The position numbers and the translations under genes were made by a program. Below, in pieces: positions 17,616 through 25,135 of a DNA stretch of 64,000 bases (position 1 is its first letter; each line of letters opens with the position of its first letter). The notes beneath the pieces were generated by a model, which made no database searches, was not told where the DNA came from, and saw only the letters and a list, made by a program, of their open reading frames with translations. This stretch comes from an uncultured Lachnospiraceae bacterium (GTDB taxonomy: Bacteria; Bacillota; Clostridia; Lachnospirales; Lachnospiraceae). The stretch spans positions 1-64,000 of the forward strand of contig CAMWJC010000007.1 in NCBI GenBank assembly GCA_947174495.1. The letters run 5' to 3'.

Positions 17616-18444
17616 GAAAACAACTTCACCCGCAAAAACTCCTCCTCTTGCCGGACAGCTTACCGCTCAAGAGTCCTATATTCGCAAGCATCATCGACAT
17701 CACCATCTCATTACCACTGCACGACTTCTCATCTTTGCAGTATTTTTGATCGTTTGGGAAGCCGCCGGCAGGTTTGGACTTATTGATACCTTCTTTTTTA
17801 GCAGTCCCGGCATGGTCATCTCCTATTTTGGTCAAATGCTGGCTGACGGCTCCTTTTTTACTCATACCGGAATTACACTAATGGAAACACTGATCAGTTT
17901 CCTGCTAATTACCTTGATCGCCATGCTAACAGCTACCGTTTTATGGTATTCCAGAACTTTATCCGAGATTTTAGAGCCTTACCTTGTTGTTCTCAACAGC
18001 CTACCCAAGTCCGCTCTCGCCCCGCTTTTTATCGTATGGCTCGGCACCGGAACGGACACTATTATCGTTGCCGGAATATCCGTTGCCATCTTTGGTTCCA
18101 TCATCAGCCTCTATACCGGCTTTTCGCACACGGATTCTGAAAAACTGAAACTGATTTATACCCTTGGCGGGAACCGCATAGATGCATTTTTTAAGGTTGT
18201 TCTTCCGTCCTCCATCCCGATTATTTTAAGCAACATGAAAGTCAATATCGGCCTTGCTCTGGTGGGCGTGATCATCGGTGAATTTCTTGCTGCAAGGCGC
18301 GGGCTGGGATATCTGATCATCTACGGCTCACAGGTCTTTAAATTGAATATGGTGATAACTTCTATCATCATCCTGTGTATTATCGCAATGGGACTTTATC
18401 AGACCATTCAATATCTGGAACATCTTTACAAAAAGAAAAAATAG
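17602..18444 (+). CDS. ABC importer permease, SsuC/TauC type
   Basis: A 280-residue integral membrane permease with about six helices after a cytoplasmic N-terminus of about 40 residues. The family EAA-like loop (LGGNRIDAFFKVVLPSSIP) that contacts the ATPase is clear. AAGGAG 7 bases before ATG 17602 fixes the start; the track start at 17539 lies far inside the ATPase gene. Together with the ATPase it makes a minimal import unit lacking a solute-binding protein, which must be encoded elsewhere. Confidence 0.85.
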   Translation: MNIPEKTTSPAKTPPLAGQLTAQESYIRKHHRHHHLITTARLLIFAVFLIVWEAAGRFGLIDTFFFSSPGMVISYFGQMLADGSFFTHTGITLMETLISFLLITLIAMLTATVLWYSRTLSEILEPYLVVLNSLPKSALAPLFIVWLGTGTDTIIVAGISVAIFGSIISLYTGFSHTDSEKLKLIYTLGGNRIDAFFKVVLPSSIPIILSNMKVNIGLALVGVIIGEFLAARRGLGYLIIYGSQVFKLNMVITSIIILCIIAMGLYQTIQYLEHLYKKKK

Positions 18445-18467
18445 GAGACTGTATACCAGCCTCCTAT
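18436..18467 (-). terminator. Terminator of tRNA-Thr
   Basis: On the minus strand ATAGGAG pairs with CTCCTAT, with an inner CTG/CAG pairing, followed by six T residues. It lies just past the tRNA and overlaps the 3' end of the convergent permease gene. Confidence 0.85.
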
Positions 18468-18472
18468 CGTAA

Positions 18473-18544
18473 GCTACTGAGGGGACTCGAACCCCTGACC
18501 TGCTGATTACGAATCAGCTGCTCTACCTGCTGAGCCACAGTAGC
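18473..18544 (-). tRNA. tRNA-Thr (anticodon CGT)
   Basis: The 72-base sequence folds as a full cloverleaf: acceptor GCTACTG/CAGTAGC, D arm GCTC/GAGC, anticodon stem GCTGA/TCAGC with loop TTCGTAA, and T arm AGGGG/CCCCT with TTCGAGT loop. The anticodon CGT reads ACG. The 3' CCA is not encoded. It has its own promoter and terminator, so it is a single-gene transcription unit. Confidence 0.97.
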
Positions 18545-18580
18545 GTCTTTCTGCGGTTCTTTTGAACCTGCAACAAAATA

Positions 18581-18609
18581 ATTATAAGGGTAAAGTGTAT
18601 ATTTTGCAA
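18581..18609 (-). promoter_or_regulatory. Promoter of tRNA-Thr
   Basis: On the minus strand TTGCAA, a 17-base spacer, and a perfect TATAAT lie about 37 bases upstream of the tRNA 5' end. The leader contains a small GGTTC/GAACC hairpin. Repeat copy A begins only about 5 bases upstream of the -35 box. Confidence 0.8.
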
Positions 18610-18613
18610 GAGA

Positions 18614-19001
18614 AATTTACGTTTGACTGGGTATGCGTATATAAGTCGTACGCTCAGATTAAAATAAATCCTACGTCAGCACGCTCGATAAAGCGTTCGC
18701 GAATTGCTTCCTTTAGGATTTATTTTAATCTGAGCTGGATTACTGAATAACGCAAAGCCCAAATGGTAACTCCACTAATGTCGAATGGTTCACTCTTTAG
18801 CAGTCAGCCAGACAGTAAATTAGGCAACTGTAGTGAAGTCATTTCATTAGCTGTTTTTCCGTTAGCCAAAAACTAACTCGGATAAGAAACAAATTCTTAA
18901 GGAAGCAATTCGCGAACGCTTTATCGAGCGTGCTGATGTAGAATTTTGTTTCTTATCCGAGTGGTCGTTCAGATACATCAGTTAAACCAGCTAAACGTTA
19001 A
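18614..19001. mobile_element. Paired-hairpin repeat element, copy A (full length)
   Basis: This roughly 388-bp non-coding element fills the space between tRNA-Thr and mscS. Its ends are imperfect inverted repeats related to AACGTTTAGCTGG. Hairpin A1 (18652-18735) has a perfect 22-bp stem. Hairpin A2 (18876-18962) is in the opposite orientation, with a 22-bp stem and one bulged T. Both enclose a nearly identical loop of about 40 bases with CGCTCGATAAAGCG and TTCGCGAA. A middle segment of about 140 bases carries a weaker inverted repeat (AACTCCACTA). The right end reaches the TAA of mscS. There is no ORF of note. It is homologous to copies at 35.3 and 46.6 kb. Confidence 0.9.
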
Positions 19002-19843
19002 TTCTGCTCCACATGCACATCAATCTGCGGATAGGGAATATTAATTCCTGCCTCATCCAGCGCATATTTTGCTTCTTCCGTCAAACGCCACTTCGCCGTC
19101 CAGTAATCGCTCTGCAAAGTCCAACAACGAAGATTTAATATCACACTGCTATCTCCAAGTGTATCCACAAACACCATCATGTCCTCATCCTTAAGTACTG
19201 CCGAATCGGCCTTTAATAAATTGATAAGAACCTCTTTAGCTCTTTTGATATCATCCTTGTAGGAAATACCTACAGAAATATCTAACCTCCTGGTGGGACA
19301 CTTCGTAAAATTTGTAATGGTTCCATTCGCAAGAGTTCCATTGGGAAGCACGATACTCTTGTGATCCGGCGTAATCAGATGGGTGTAAAACACATCTATA
19401 GTCTCCACTGTTCCCTCATTTCCGGCGCCATCTCTGATATAATCTCCCGGTGCAAAAGGCTTTAGAATCAAAAGAAGTACTCCTCCCGCAAAATTGCTGA
19501 GACTCCCCTGTACTGCCAAACCAATCGCCACACTGGCTGATCCCAATAATGCAATGATACTTGCTGCATCCACCCCTAAACCAGAAGCGATGGTAAGAAC
19601 CAGAATAAAATACATGCCAAACTTGACAAAAGAATCAATAAAACTCACAGCACTGTCATCTACACGGCTCCTGTCAAGCGCCTTTTTCAGCACATGACGA
19701 ATTAGTCGTATAAGCTGTACTCCGACCAGAAACGCCAATGCCGCAAGCACCACCCGAAGGCCTAAATGAAACGCCTTTTCGGGCAGCTCCTGAAGAAATT
19801 TTTCAATTACTCCTGCTTCCTTACCAATCTGCTGGATATCCAT
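18998..19843 (-). CDS. mscS: Small-conductance mechanosensitive channel, MscS family
   Basis: A 281-residue membrane protein. An N-terminal helix and two more helices (about 20-105) precede the Gly/Ala-rich pore-lining TM3 (ALLGSASVAIGLAVQGSLSNFAGG, quoted as segments ALLGSASVAIG and LAVQGSLSNFAGG). The soluble MscS beta domain follows with PFAPGDYIRDG. The family releases osmolytes under hypo-osmotic shock as a heptamer. CAGGAGTAATC precedes the ATG. It starts 2 bases after the glgB stop, so the two are co-transcribed. Its stop codon lies in the terminal repeat of element copy A. Confidence 0.93.
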   Translation of the reverse strand: MDIQQIGKEAGVIEKFLQELPEKAFHLGLRVVLAALAFLVGVQLIRLIRHVLKKALDRSRVDDSAVSFIDSFVKFGMYFILVLTIASGLGVDAASIIALLGSASVAIGLAVQGSLSNFAGGVLLLILKPFAPGDYIRDGAGNEGTVETIDVFYTHLITPDHKSIVLPNGTLANGTITNFTKCPTRRLDISVGISYKDDIKRAKEVLINLLKADSAVLKDEDMMVFVDTLGDSSVILNLRCWTLQSDYWTAKWRLTEEAKYALDEAGINIPYPQIDVHVEQN

Positions 19844-19845
19844 GA

Positions 19846-22302
19846 TTACTCCTGATTCTTTTTCATGTTCTCAACACGTTTTTGCTCTTCCAAAGCCCTC
19901 TGCAATTCCTTCTCAGCCTTTTCCTCTGCCGCCTTGGCACGCTTTTCGGCCTCTCTCGCCTGCTTTTTGGCTTCCGCTGCTTCTTCCTTAGCTGCAAGCG
20001 CAAGCTTCTTGGCCTCTTCCGCTTCACGCATGGCTGCCTGTGCATGACGAATAGCCTCCTGCTCCGCTTTCTTCTTTGCAATCTGCTGTTTTTCTTTCTC
20101 TGTATAGGGAATAAAAGTAAAAATACTTGCGGATAAGGGTGCCGCAGTCATTTTAAAGGAATAGGGCTTTCCGTCTACTTCTTCTTCCGAAACACACTTC
20201 GCCCGTCCGTTGACTCTTCCCTGACCGCCATAACATTTTGCATCGGTATTTAAAATCTCTTTATACTTTCCCTCCAGCGGAACTCCTACCACAAATTCCT
20301 GCTCAACGTTGGCAAAATTTACGGTAACTACCAGCATTTCTTCCGGATTCTTCGTCTTACGCATGAAAGATACCATACATTTTTCTGCTGATATACAGTT
20401 AATCCACTCAAATCCTTCCGGACTGGTATCCAACACATACAAAGCCGGTTTTTCTTTATATAACTTATTTAAATCCTGCACCAAACGATAGACCCCTTTA
20501 TGTTCATCATAGGAAAGCAGAGACCACTCTGTCTGTCTGGACTCATCGAATTCACGAAACTCAGCAATATCCTGTCCCATAAATAAGAGCTTTTTGCCAG
20601 GATGGGTCATCATGTAGGCATAAGTAATACGCAAATTTGCAAATTTGTCCTCTCTGTTTCCCGGCATTTTACCGATCATGGTAGCTTTCCCGTGAACTAC
20701 CTCATCATGAGAAAACACCTGCACAAAATTCTCACTATATGCATAGATCATACTGAATGTCAATTCATTGTGATGATGTGACCGGAAATAAGGATCATAA
20801 CTGATATAAGACAGATAATCATTCATAAATCCCATATTCCATTTCATATCAAACCCAAGTCCATCATCCTCAAGGCTGCCTGTAATCTTCGGCCATGCAG
20901 TAGACTCCTCTGCAATCATGAGAACGCCCGGATTACGCTTTTTCATGATAGAATTCAGATGCTTTAAGAGCTCTACTGCTTCCAGATTTTCATTTCCACC
21001 ATAAATATTGGCAACCCATTCTCCATCTTTCTTTCCGTAATCCAGATAAAGCATGGAAGCTACTGCATCCATTCTGATTCCATCCACATGATATTTTTCT
21101 ACCCAATATATAGCATTGGCAATCAAATAATTTGCAACCTGTGGACGCCCGTAATTATAAATCAGGGTGCCCCAATGCGGGTGTGCCCCCTGTCTTGGAT
21201 CTGCATGCTCATAAAGACAGGTTCCGTCAAAATTAGAAAGCCCATAAGTATCTCTTGGGAAATGTGCCGGAACCCAATCCAGAATCACACCAATTCCCGC
21301 CTGATGCAGCGCATCCACAAAATACATAAAATCTTCCGCACTTCCATATCTTGCAGTCGGCGCGTAATATCCGATCACCTGGTATCCCCATGAAGCGTCG
21401 AGGGGATGCTCCATAATCGGCATCAGTTCCACATGTGTGTACCCAGTCTCCTTTACATAACTGATAATTTCTTCTGCCAAAATGCGATAATTCAAATATT
21501 CACCGGCATCCGTATCCTTTTTAAAGGACCCCAGATATATTTCATAAATGCTGATAGGTGCATCTGGTCTCTGAACTGCCGGGCGTCCCTTCATCCACTC
21601 TTGATCCTTCCATGAGTAAGATGAAATATCTTTTATAATGGATGCCGTGTCCGGACGAAGCTGCTGTCCAAACGCATAAGGGTCTGCTTTCAGGAAGGTG
21701 ATTCCACCTTTTGCCTTAATCTCATATTTATAACATTCTCCAGATCCAACATCAGGTATAAAGATCTCAAAAATTCCGCCTGCTGCATTCCTCTTCATCT
21801 GATGGACTCTTCCATCCCAGTTATTAAAATCTCCTACTACACTGACTCTCTGCGCATTCGGCGCCCATACAGCAAAAAAGGTGCCCGAAACGCCGGAAAC
21901 AGACATAGGATGTGCGCCCAGCTTTTCATACACTGTATAGTGTATTCCGGCATTAAACTTGTCGATGTCCTTTTGATCCATTCCCACCTGGTAACGGTAT
22001 GCATCCTTAATGATCTTGCTTTTTCCATCTTTACCCTGTACCTCATACACATATTCATCAGGGATCTTACCTGCCATCACATATGCAAAAAAGCCCGCCT
22101 CATCCACCATTTCCATTTTGTGCTTCTTGTCACCCGGCTGTATAATAAGTGTTACCGCCTCAGCCTCCGGCTGAAAAGTCTGAAAAAGTACATTTTTTCC
22201 GATTATATGCGGACCTAAAATATCATGGGGATTGTCTTCTTCTGAGTAAATAATACCCTCGATTCGGGGCCAATTCATCAACTTATACAATTTACTATTC
22301 AT
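19846..22302 (-). CDS. glgB: 1,4-alpha-glucan branching enzyme with coiled-coil tail
   Basis: Introduces alpha-1,6 branches into glycogen. The order is N-terminal CBM48-type beta domains (about 1-225), a GH13 barrel, and a C-terminal beta domain to about 733. Catalytic residues are visible: nucleophile Asp in DGIRMDAVASM, acid Glu in MIAEESTAW and the third Asp in FSHDEVVHGK. The last 85 residues are an Ala/Glu/Lys/Arg-rich heptad-like coiled coil that ordinary branching enzymes lack. GGAGG lies 6 bases before the ATG. No other glycogen gene is in the window. Confidence 0.95.
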   Translation of the reverse strand: MNSKLYKLMNWPRIEGIIYSEEDNPHDILGPHIIGKNVLFQTFQPEAEAVTLIIQPGDKKHKMEMVDEAGFFAYVMAGKIPDEYVYEVQGKDGKSKIIKDAYRYQVGMDQKDIDKFNAGIHYTVYEKLGAHPMSVSGVSGTFFAVWAPNAQRVSVVGDFNNWDGRVHQMKRNAAGGIFEIFIPDVGSGECYKYEIKAKGGITFLKADPYAFGQQLRPDTASIIKDISSYSWKDQEWMKGRPAVQRPDAPISIYEIYLGSFKKDTDAGEYLNYRILAEEIISYVKETGYTHVELMPIMEHPLDASWGYQVIGYYAPTARYGSAEDFMYFVDALHQAGIGVILDWVPAHFPRDTYGLSNFDGTCLYEHADPRQGAHPHWGTLIYNYGRPQVANYLIANAIYWVEKYHVDGIRMDAVASMLYLDYGKKDGEWVANIYGGNENLEAVELLKHLNSIMKKRNPGVLMIAEESTAWPKITGSLEDDGLGFDMKWNMGFMNDYLSYISYDPYFRSHHHNELTFSMIYAYSENFVQVFSHDEVVHGKATMIGKMPGNREDKFANLRITYAYMMTHPGKKLLFMGQDIAEFREFDESRQTEWSLLSYDEHKGVYRLVQDLNKLYKEKPALYVLDTSPEGFEWINCISAEKCMVSFMRKTKNPEEMLVVTVNFANVEQEFVVGVPLEGKYKEILNTDAKCYGGQGRVNGRAKCVSEEEVDGKPYSFKMTAAPLSASIFTFIPYTEKEKQQIAKKKAEQEAIRHAQAAMREAEEAKKLALAAKEEAAEAKKQAREAEKRAKAAEEKAEKELQRALEEQKRVENMKKNQE

Positions 22303-22451
22303 ATATAACCTCCATTTGTAAACTGTTACTGTTTATTTATTTTAACAAAGATATCTATACAACACAAGCATCAAGTGTTACAATCATATTGTGCCTTGTT
22401 GTGGTTTTTCGCATATCAATCGGCGCATATTAAGGAAAAGGATGTGAAAAA

Positions 22452-22757
22452 ATGTTTCAAACAATAAAAAATTCCAACGGATATGGTTCCCTGAGTGAGG
22501 AAGATAAAGAAATGCTCTCACGCATTAACGCTTATGCCGAAAAGGTACTCGGCGACATTGATCCGCAGAAAACAAGAATTTCTTTTCAGCTCGATCAGTT
22601 AAAGCCTGTGATGCAGGAAATTGCTGACGAAAAGAAAATGAGTCTTGAGGATGTGTTCATTAAGTACATGGATCTTGCAAGCATTGTTTCTGCAAAACAA
22701 GATGCCATGTTAAAAGAAGATTTAGAAGAAAATCTGGTGAACTTTTCCGAAATATAA
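22452..22757 (+). CDS. Small conserved-looking protein of unknown function
   Basis: A 101-residue soluble, mostly helical and acidic protein with no Cys and no membrane helix. AAGGATG lies upstream of the ATG, and codon use resembles that of neighbours, so it is probably real. It is divergent from glgB and ends in the terminator shared with serA. I do not recognise the family. Confidence 0.7.
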   Translation: MFQTIKNSNGYGSLSEEDKEMLSRINAYAEKVLGDIDPQKTRISFQLDQLKPVMQEIADEKKMSLEDVFIKYMDLASIVSAKQDAMLKEDLEENLVNFSEI

Positions 22758-22783
22758 AAATAGCGCTGCCGTTTGGCAGCGCT
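22752..22783 (-). terminator. Terminator of the serA operon
   Basis: AGCGCTGCC and GGCAGCGCT form a perfect 9-bp stem with an AAAC loop on the minus strand, followed by ATTTTTAT. It is about 14 bases after the serA stop and may also act for the small plus-strand gene. Confidence 0.9.
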
Positions 22784-22796
22784 TAATTCATGCTCT

Positions 22797-23960
22797 TTAT
22801 TTCACAACACGTACGCGGAAAACTCCGTTTATGGACTGAAGTTTCTGAATAATGCTCTCATCAGCCGCCCTTTCAATGTCCATCATCGTATAAGCCACTT
22901 CACCCCTTGACTTGTTCATCATATCCGTGATATTGATTCCCTCATCACCAAAGCATGCTGTAAACTTCGTGATCATGTTAGCAATATTCTTGTGGAAAAT
23001 AGCCACACGCCCGGCCTGTGTACATACACCCATATCACAGTTCGGATAATTGACACTATTATTGATGTTTCCATTCTTTAAGTAATTCATCATTTCCTTC
23101 ACTGCCATCTTTGCACAGTTATCTTCCGACTCTTCCGTGGAAGCCCCAAGGTGAGGAATAACAATACAGCCTTCCTGTCCTGCAGTTGTAGGATTCGGGA
23201 AATCTGACACATATTTGCGCACTTTCCCGCTTACAATCCCTTCAAGAACAGCCTTTTCATTCACAAGCAGATCTCTTGCAAAATTCAGAATAATAACACC
23301 ATCCTTCATTTTAGAAATTGCTTCCTTATCAATCATTTCTCTGGTAGAGTCAAGAAGCGGCACATGAATGGTAATAATATCACAATTCTCATAGATATCT
23401 TCCACATTCAGTACATGCTTAACGTCACGGCTTAAATTCCACGCTGCATCCACCGATACATACGGATCATAACCATATACTTCCATGCCCATATGCTTTG
23501 CCACATTTGCTACTTTAACACCAATCGCGCCAAGTCCGATAATGCCCAGTTTCTTGTCCTGTACCTCCGTGCCTGCAAAGCGTTTCTTTTCCTTTTCGGC
23601 AGCTTTGGCTATATTCTCATCATCCTTGGCTGAGAGAACCCAGTTAATTCCTCCCACCACATCTCTTGAAGCAAGAAGCATTCCTGCTATCACAAGCTCT
23701 TTAACTCCATTAGCATTTGCGCCGGGAGTATTAAATACTACAATTCCCTTTTCTGCACACTTATCAAGAGGAATATTGTTCACTCCGGCACCGGCTCTTG
23801 CCACTGCAAGAAGCTCATCTGAAAACTCCATATCATGCATGGCTGCGCTTCTTACCAGAATGCCCTGAGCTTCATTCACATCCTCTGTCTTCACAAATTC
23901 TTCCGTAAACTTTTCCAGTCCGACCTGTGCGATCGGATTGAGACAATAATAATTAAACAT
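22797..23960 (-). CDS. serA: D-3-phosphoglycerate dehydrogenase
   Basis: First committed step of serine synthesis, oxidising 3-phosphoglycerate with NAD. It has 387 residues, the short form. The Rossmann motif is GLGAIGVKVANVA, catalytic Arg is in LNFARDLLV, and the His is in PHLGASTEES. A C-terminal ACT domain (about 315-387) suggests feedback by serine. GAGGAG before ATG 23960 makes MFNYYCLNP the start. It follows serC, overlapping only if the longer ORF start is used. Confidence 0.95.
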   Translation of the reverse strand: MFNYYCLNPIAQVGLEKFTEEFVKTEDVNEAQGILVRSAAMHDMEFSDELLAVARAGAGVNNIPLDKCAEKGIVVFNTPGANANGVKELVIAGMLLASRDVVGGINWVLSAKDDENIAKAAEKEKKRFAGTEVQDKKLGIIGLGAIGVKVANVAKHMGMEVYGYDPYVSVDAAWNLSRDVKHVLNVEDIYENCDIITIHVPLLDSTREMIDKEAISKMKDGVIILNFARDLLVNEKAVLEGIVSGKVRKYVSDFPNPTTAGQEGCIVIPHLGASTEESEDNCAKMAVKEMMNYLKNGNINNSVNYPNCDMGVCTQAGRVAIFHKNIANMITKFTACFGDEGINITDMMNKSRGEVAYTMMDIERAADESIIQKLQSINGVFRVRVVK

Positions 23961-23976
23961 TTCCTTTTCTCCTCTT

Positions 23977-25059
23977 TCAGGCATTCTTCTCTTCAAATTC
24001 CTTCATGAATGCGACCAATTTCTCCACACCTTCAATAGGCATTGCATTGTAAATGCTGGCACGCATGCCACCAACGCTTCTGTGCCCTTTCAGGTTTTCA
24101 AAGCCTGCTTCTTTCGCTTCTTTCACAAACTTCGCATCAAGCTCCTCACTTCCGGTAACAAAAGGTACATTCATCAGTGAACGGTCTTCTTTCCTGACCG
24201 TTCCCTTAAATAAATGACTTTCATCCAGAAAATCATAGAGAACCTTTGCTTTTTTCTCATTATATTCCTTCATTGCCGCAAGACCGCCCTGCTTCTTTAA
24301 CCACTTAAATACCTTACCACAAATATAAATTCCATATGCTGGCGGGGTATTGTAAAGGGAGTCTGCATCTGCATGCGTCTTATATTTTAACATTGTGGGT
24401 GTCCCCGGAAGGGTATCTTCCGTGATAAGATCCTCACGGATGATCACGATAACCACACCTGCCGGACCAATGTTCTTCTGCACACCGCCATAAATTACTC
24501 CGTATTTGCTCACATCCACAGGCTCGGATAAGAAACAGGAGGAAACATCTGACACCAAAATATGCCCTTTCGTATCAGGCAGTGATTTAAATTTCGTTCC
24601 ATAAATAGTATTATTTTCACAGATATACACATAGTCAGCATCTTCCGGAATCGGGAGATCTGAACAATCCGGGATATAAGAAAACGTTTCATCTGCCGAA
24701 GAAGCCACCTCAACGGCATCACCGTAAATCTTAGCCTCCTGATATGCTTTCTTAGCCCACTGTCCGGTTACAATATAAGCCGCTTTCTTATTTTTCATCA
24801 GATTCATGGGAATCATTGCAAACTGCTGGCTGGCTCCTCCCTGCAAAAACAGTACCTTGTAATTATCAGGAATATTCATAAGCTCGCGCAGGTCTGCTTC
24901 TGCTTCCTTAATGATCGTATCGTAAACCTTGGATCGATGGCTCATTTCCATCACGGACATTCCGGATCCTCTGTAATCCATCATTTCATCTGCAGCTTCT
25001 TTTAATACTTCTTCAGGTAGAACTGCCGGACCTGCTGAAAAGTTATACACTCTGGACAC
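23977..25059 (-). CDS. serC: Phosphoserine aminotransferase
   Basis: PLP enzyme converting 3-phosphohydroxypyruvate to phosphoserine. It has 360 residues. The PLP-binding Lys is in GGVQKNIGPAG and the family N-terminus YNFSAGPAVLPEEV is clear. The track's ATG at 25101 gives an odd leader. GGAGGAG 6 bases before a GTG at 25059 gives VSRVYNFSAGP and is the better start. serC and serA are adjacent and code for consecutive steps; no serB is seen. Confidence 0.95.
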   Translation of the reverse strand: MSRVYNFSAGPAVLPEEVLKEAADEMMDYRGSGMSVMEMSHRSKVYDTIIKEAEADLRELMNIPDNYKVLFLQGGASQQFAMIPMNLMKNKKAAYIVTGQWAKKAYQEAKIYGDAVEVASSADETFSYIPDCSDLPIPEDADYVYICENNTIYGTKFKSLPDTKGHILVSDVSSCFLSEPVDVSKYGVIYGGVQKNIGPAGVVIVIIREDLITEDTLPGTPTMLKYKTHADADSLYNTPPAYGIYICGKVFKWLKKQGGLAAMKEYNEKKAKVLYDFLDESHLFKGTVRKEDRSLMNVPFVTGSEELDAKFVKEAKEAGFENLKGHRSVGGMRASIYNAMPIEGVEKLVAFMKEFEEKNA

Positions 25060-25135
25060 TATTCTCTCCTCCTGTAGTGACATACATCTTATTAAAAACA
25101 TCTGGGAAACATTTTAAACTCATTTAAACTATTCG

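Noticed and set aside
18652-18962. Repeats near tRNA-Thr as a CRISPR array
   Set aside because: Only two units occur, in opposite orientation and each a long palindrome. There is no regular spacer pattern and no cas gene.
18473-19001. tRNA-Thr as the attachment site of an integrated island
   Set aside because: No integrase gene, no repeated tRNA 3' end, and the flanking genes are housekeeping.
19865-20047. Plus-strand Ser/Ala-rich ORF opposite the glgB tail
   Set aside because: It is a by-product of the repetitive antisense coding sequence, with no start signals.
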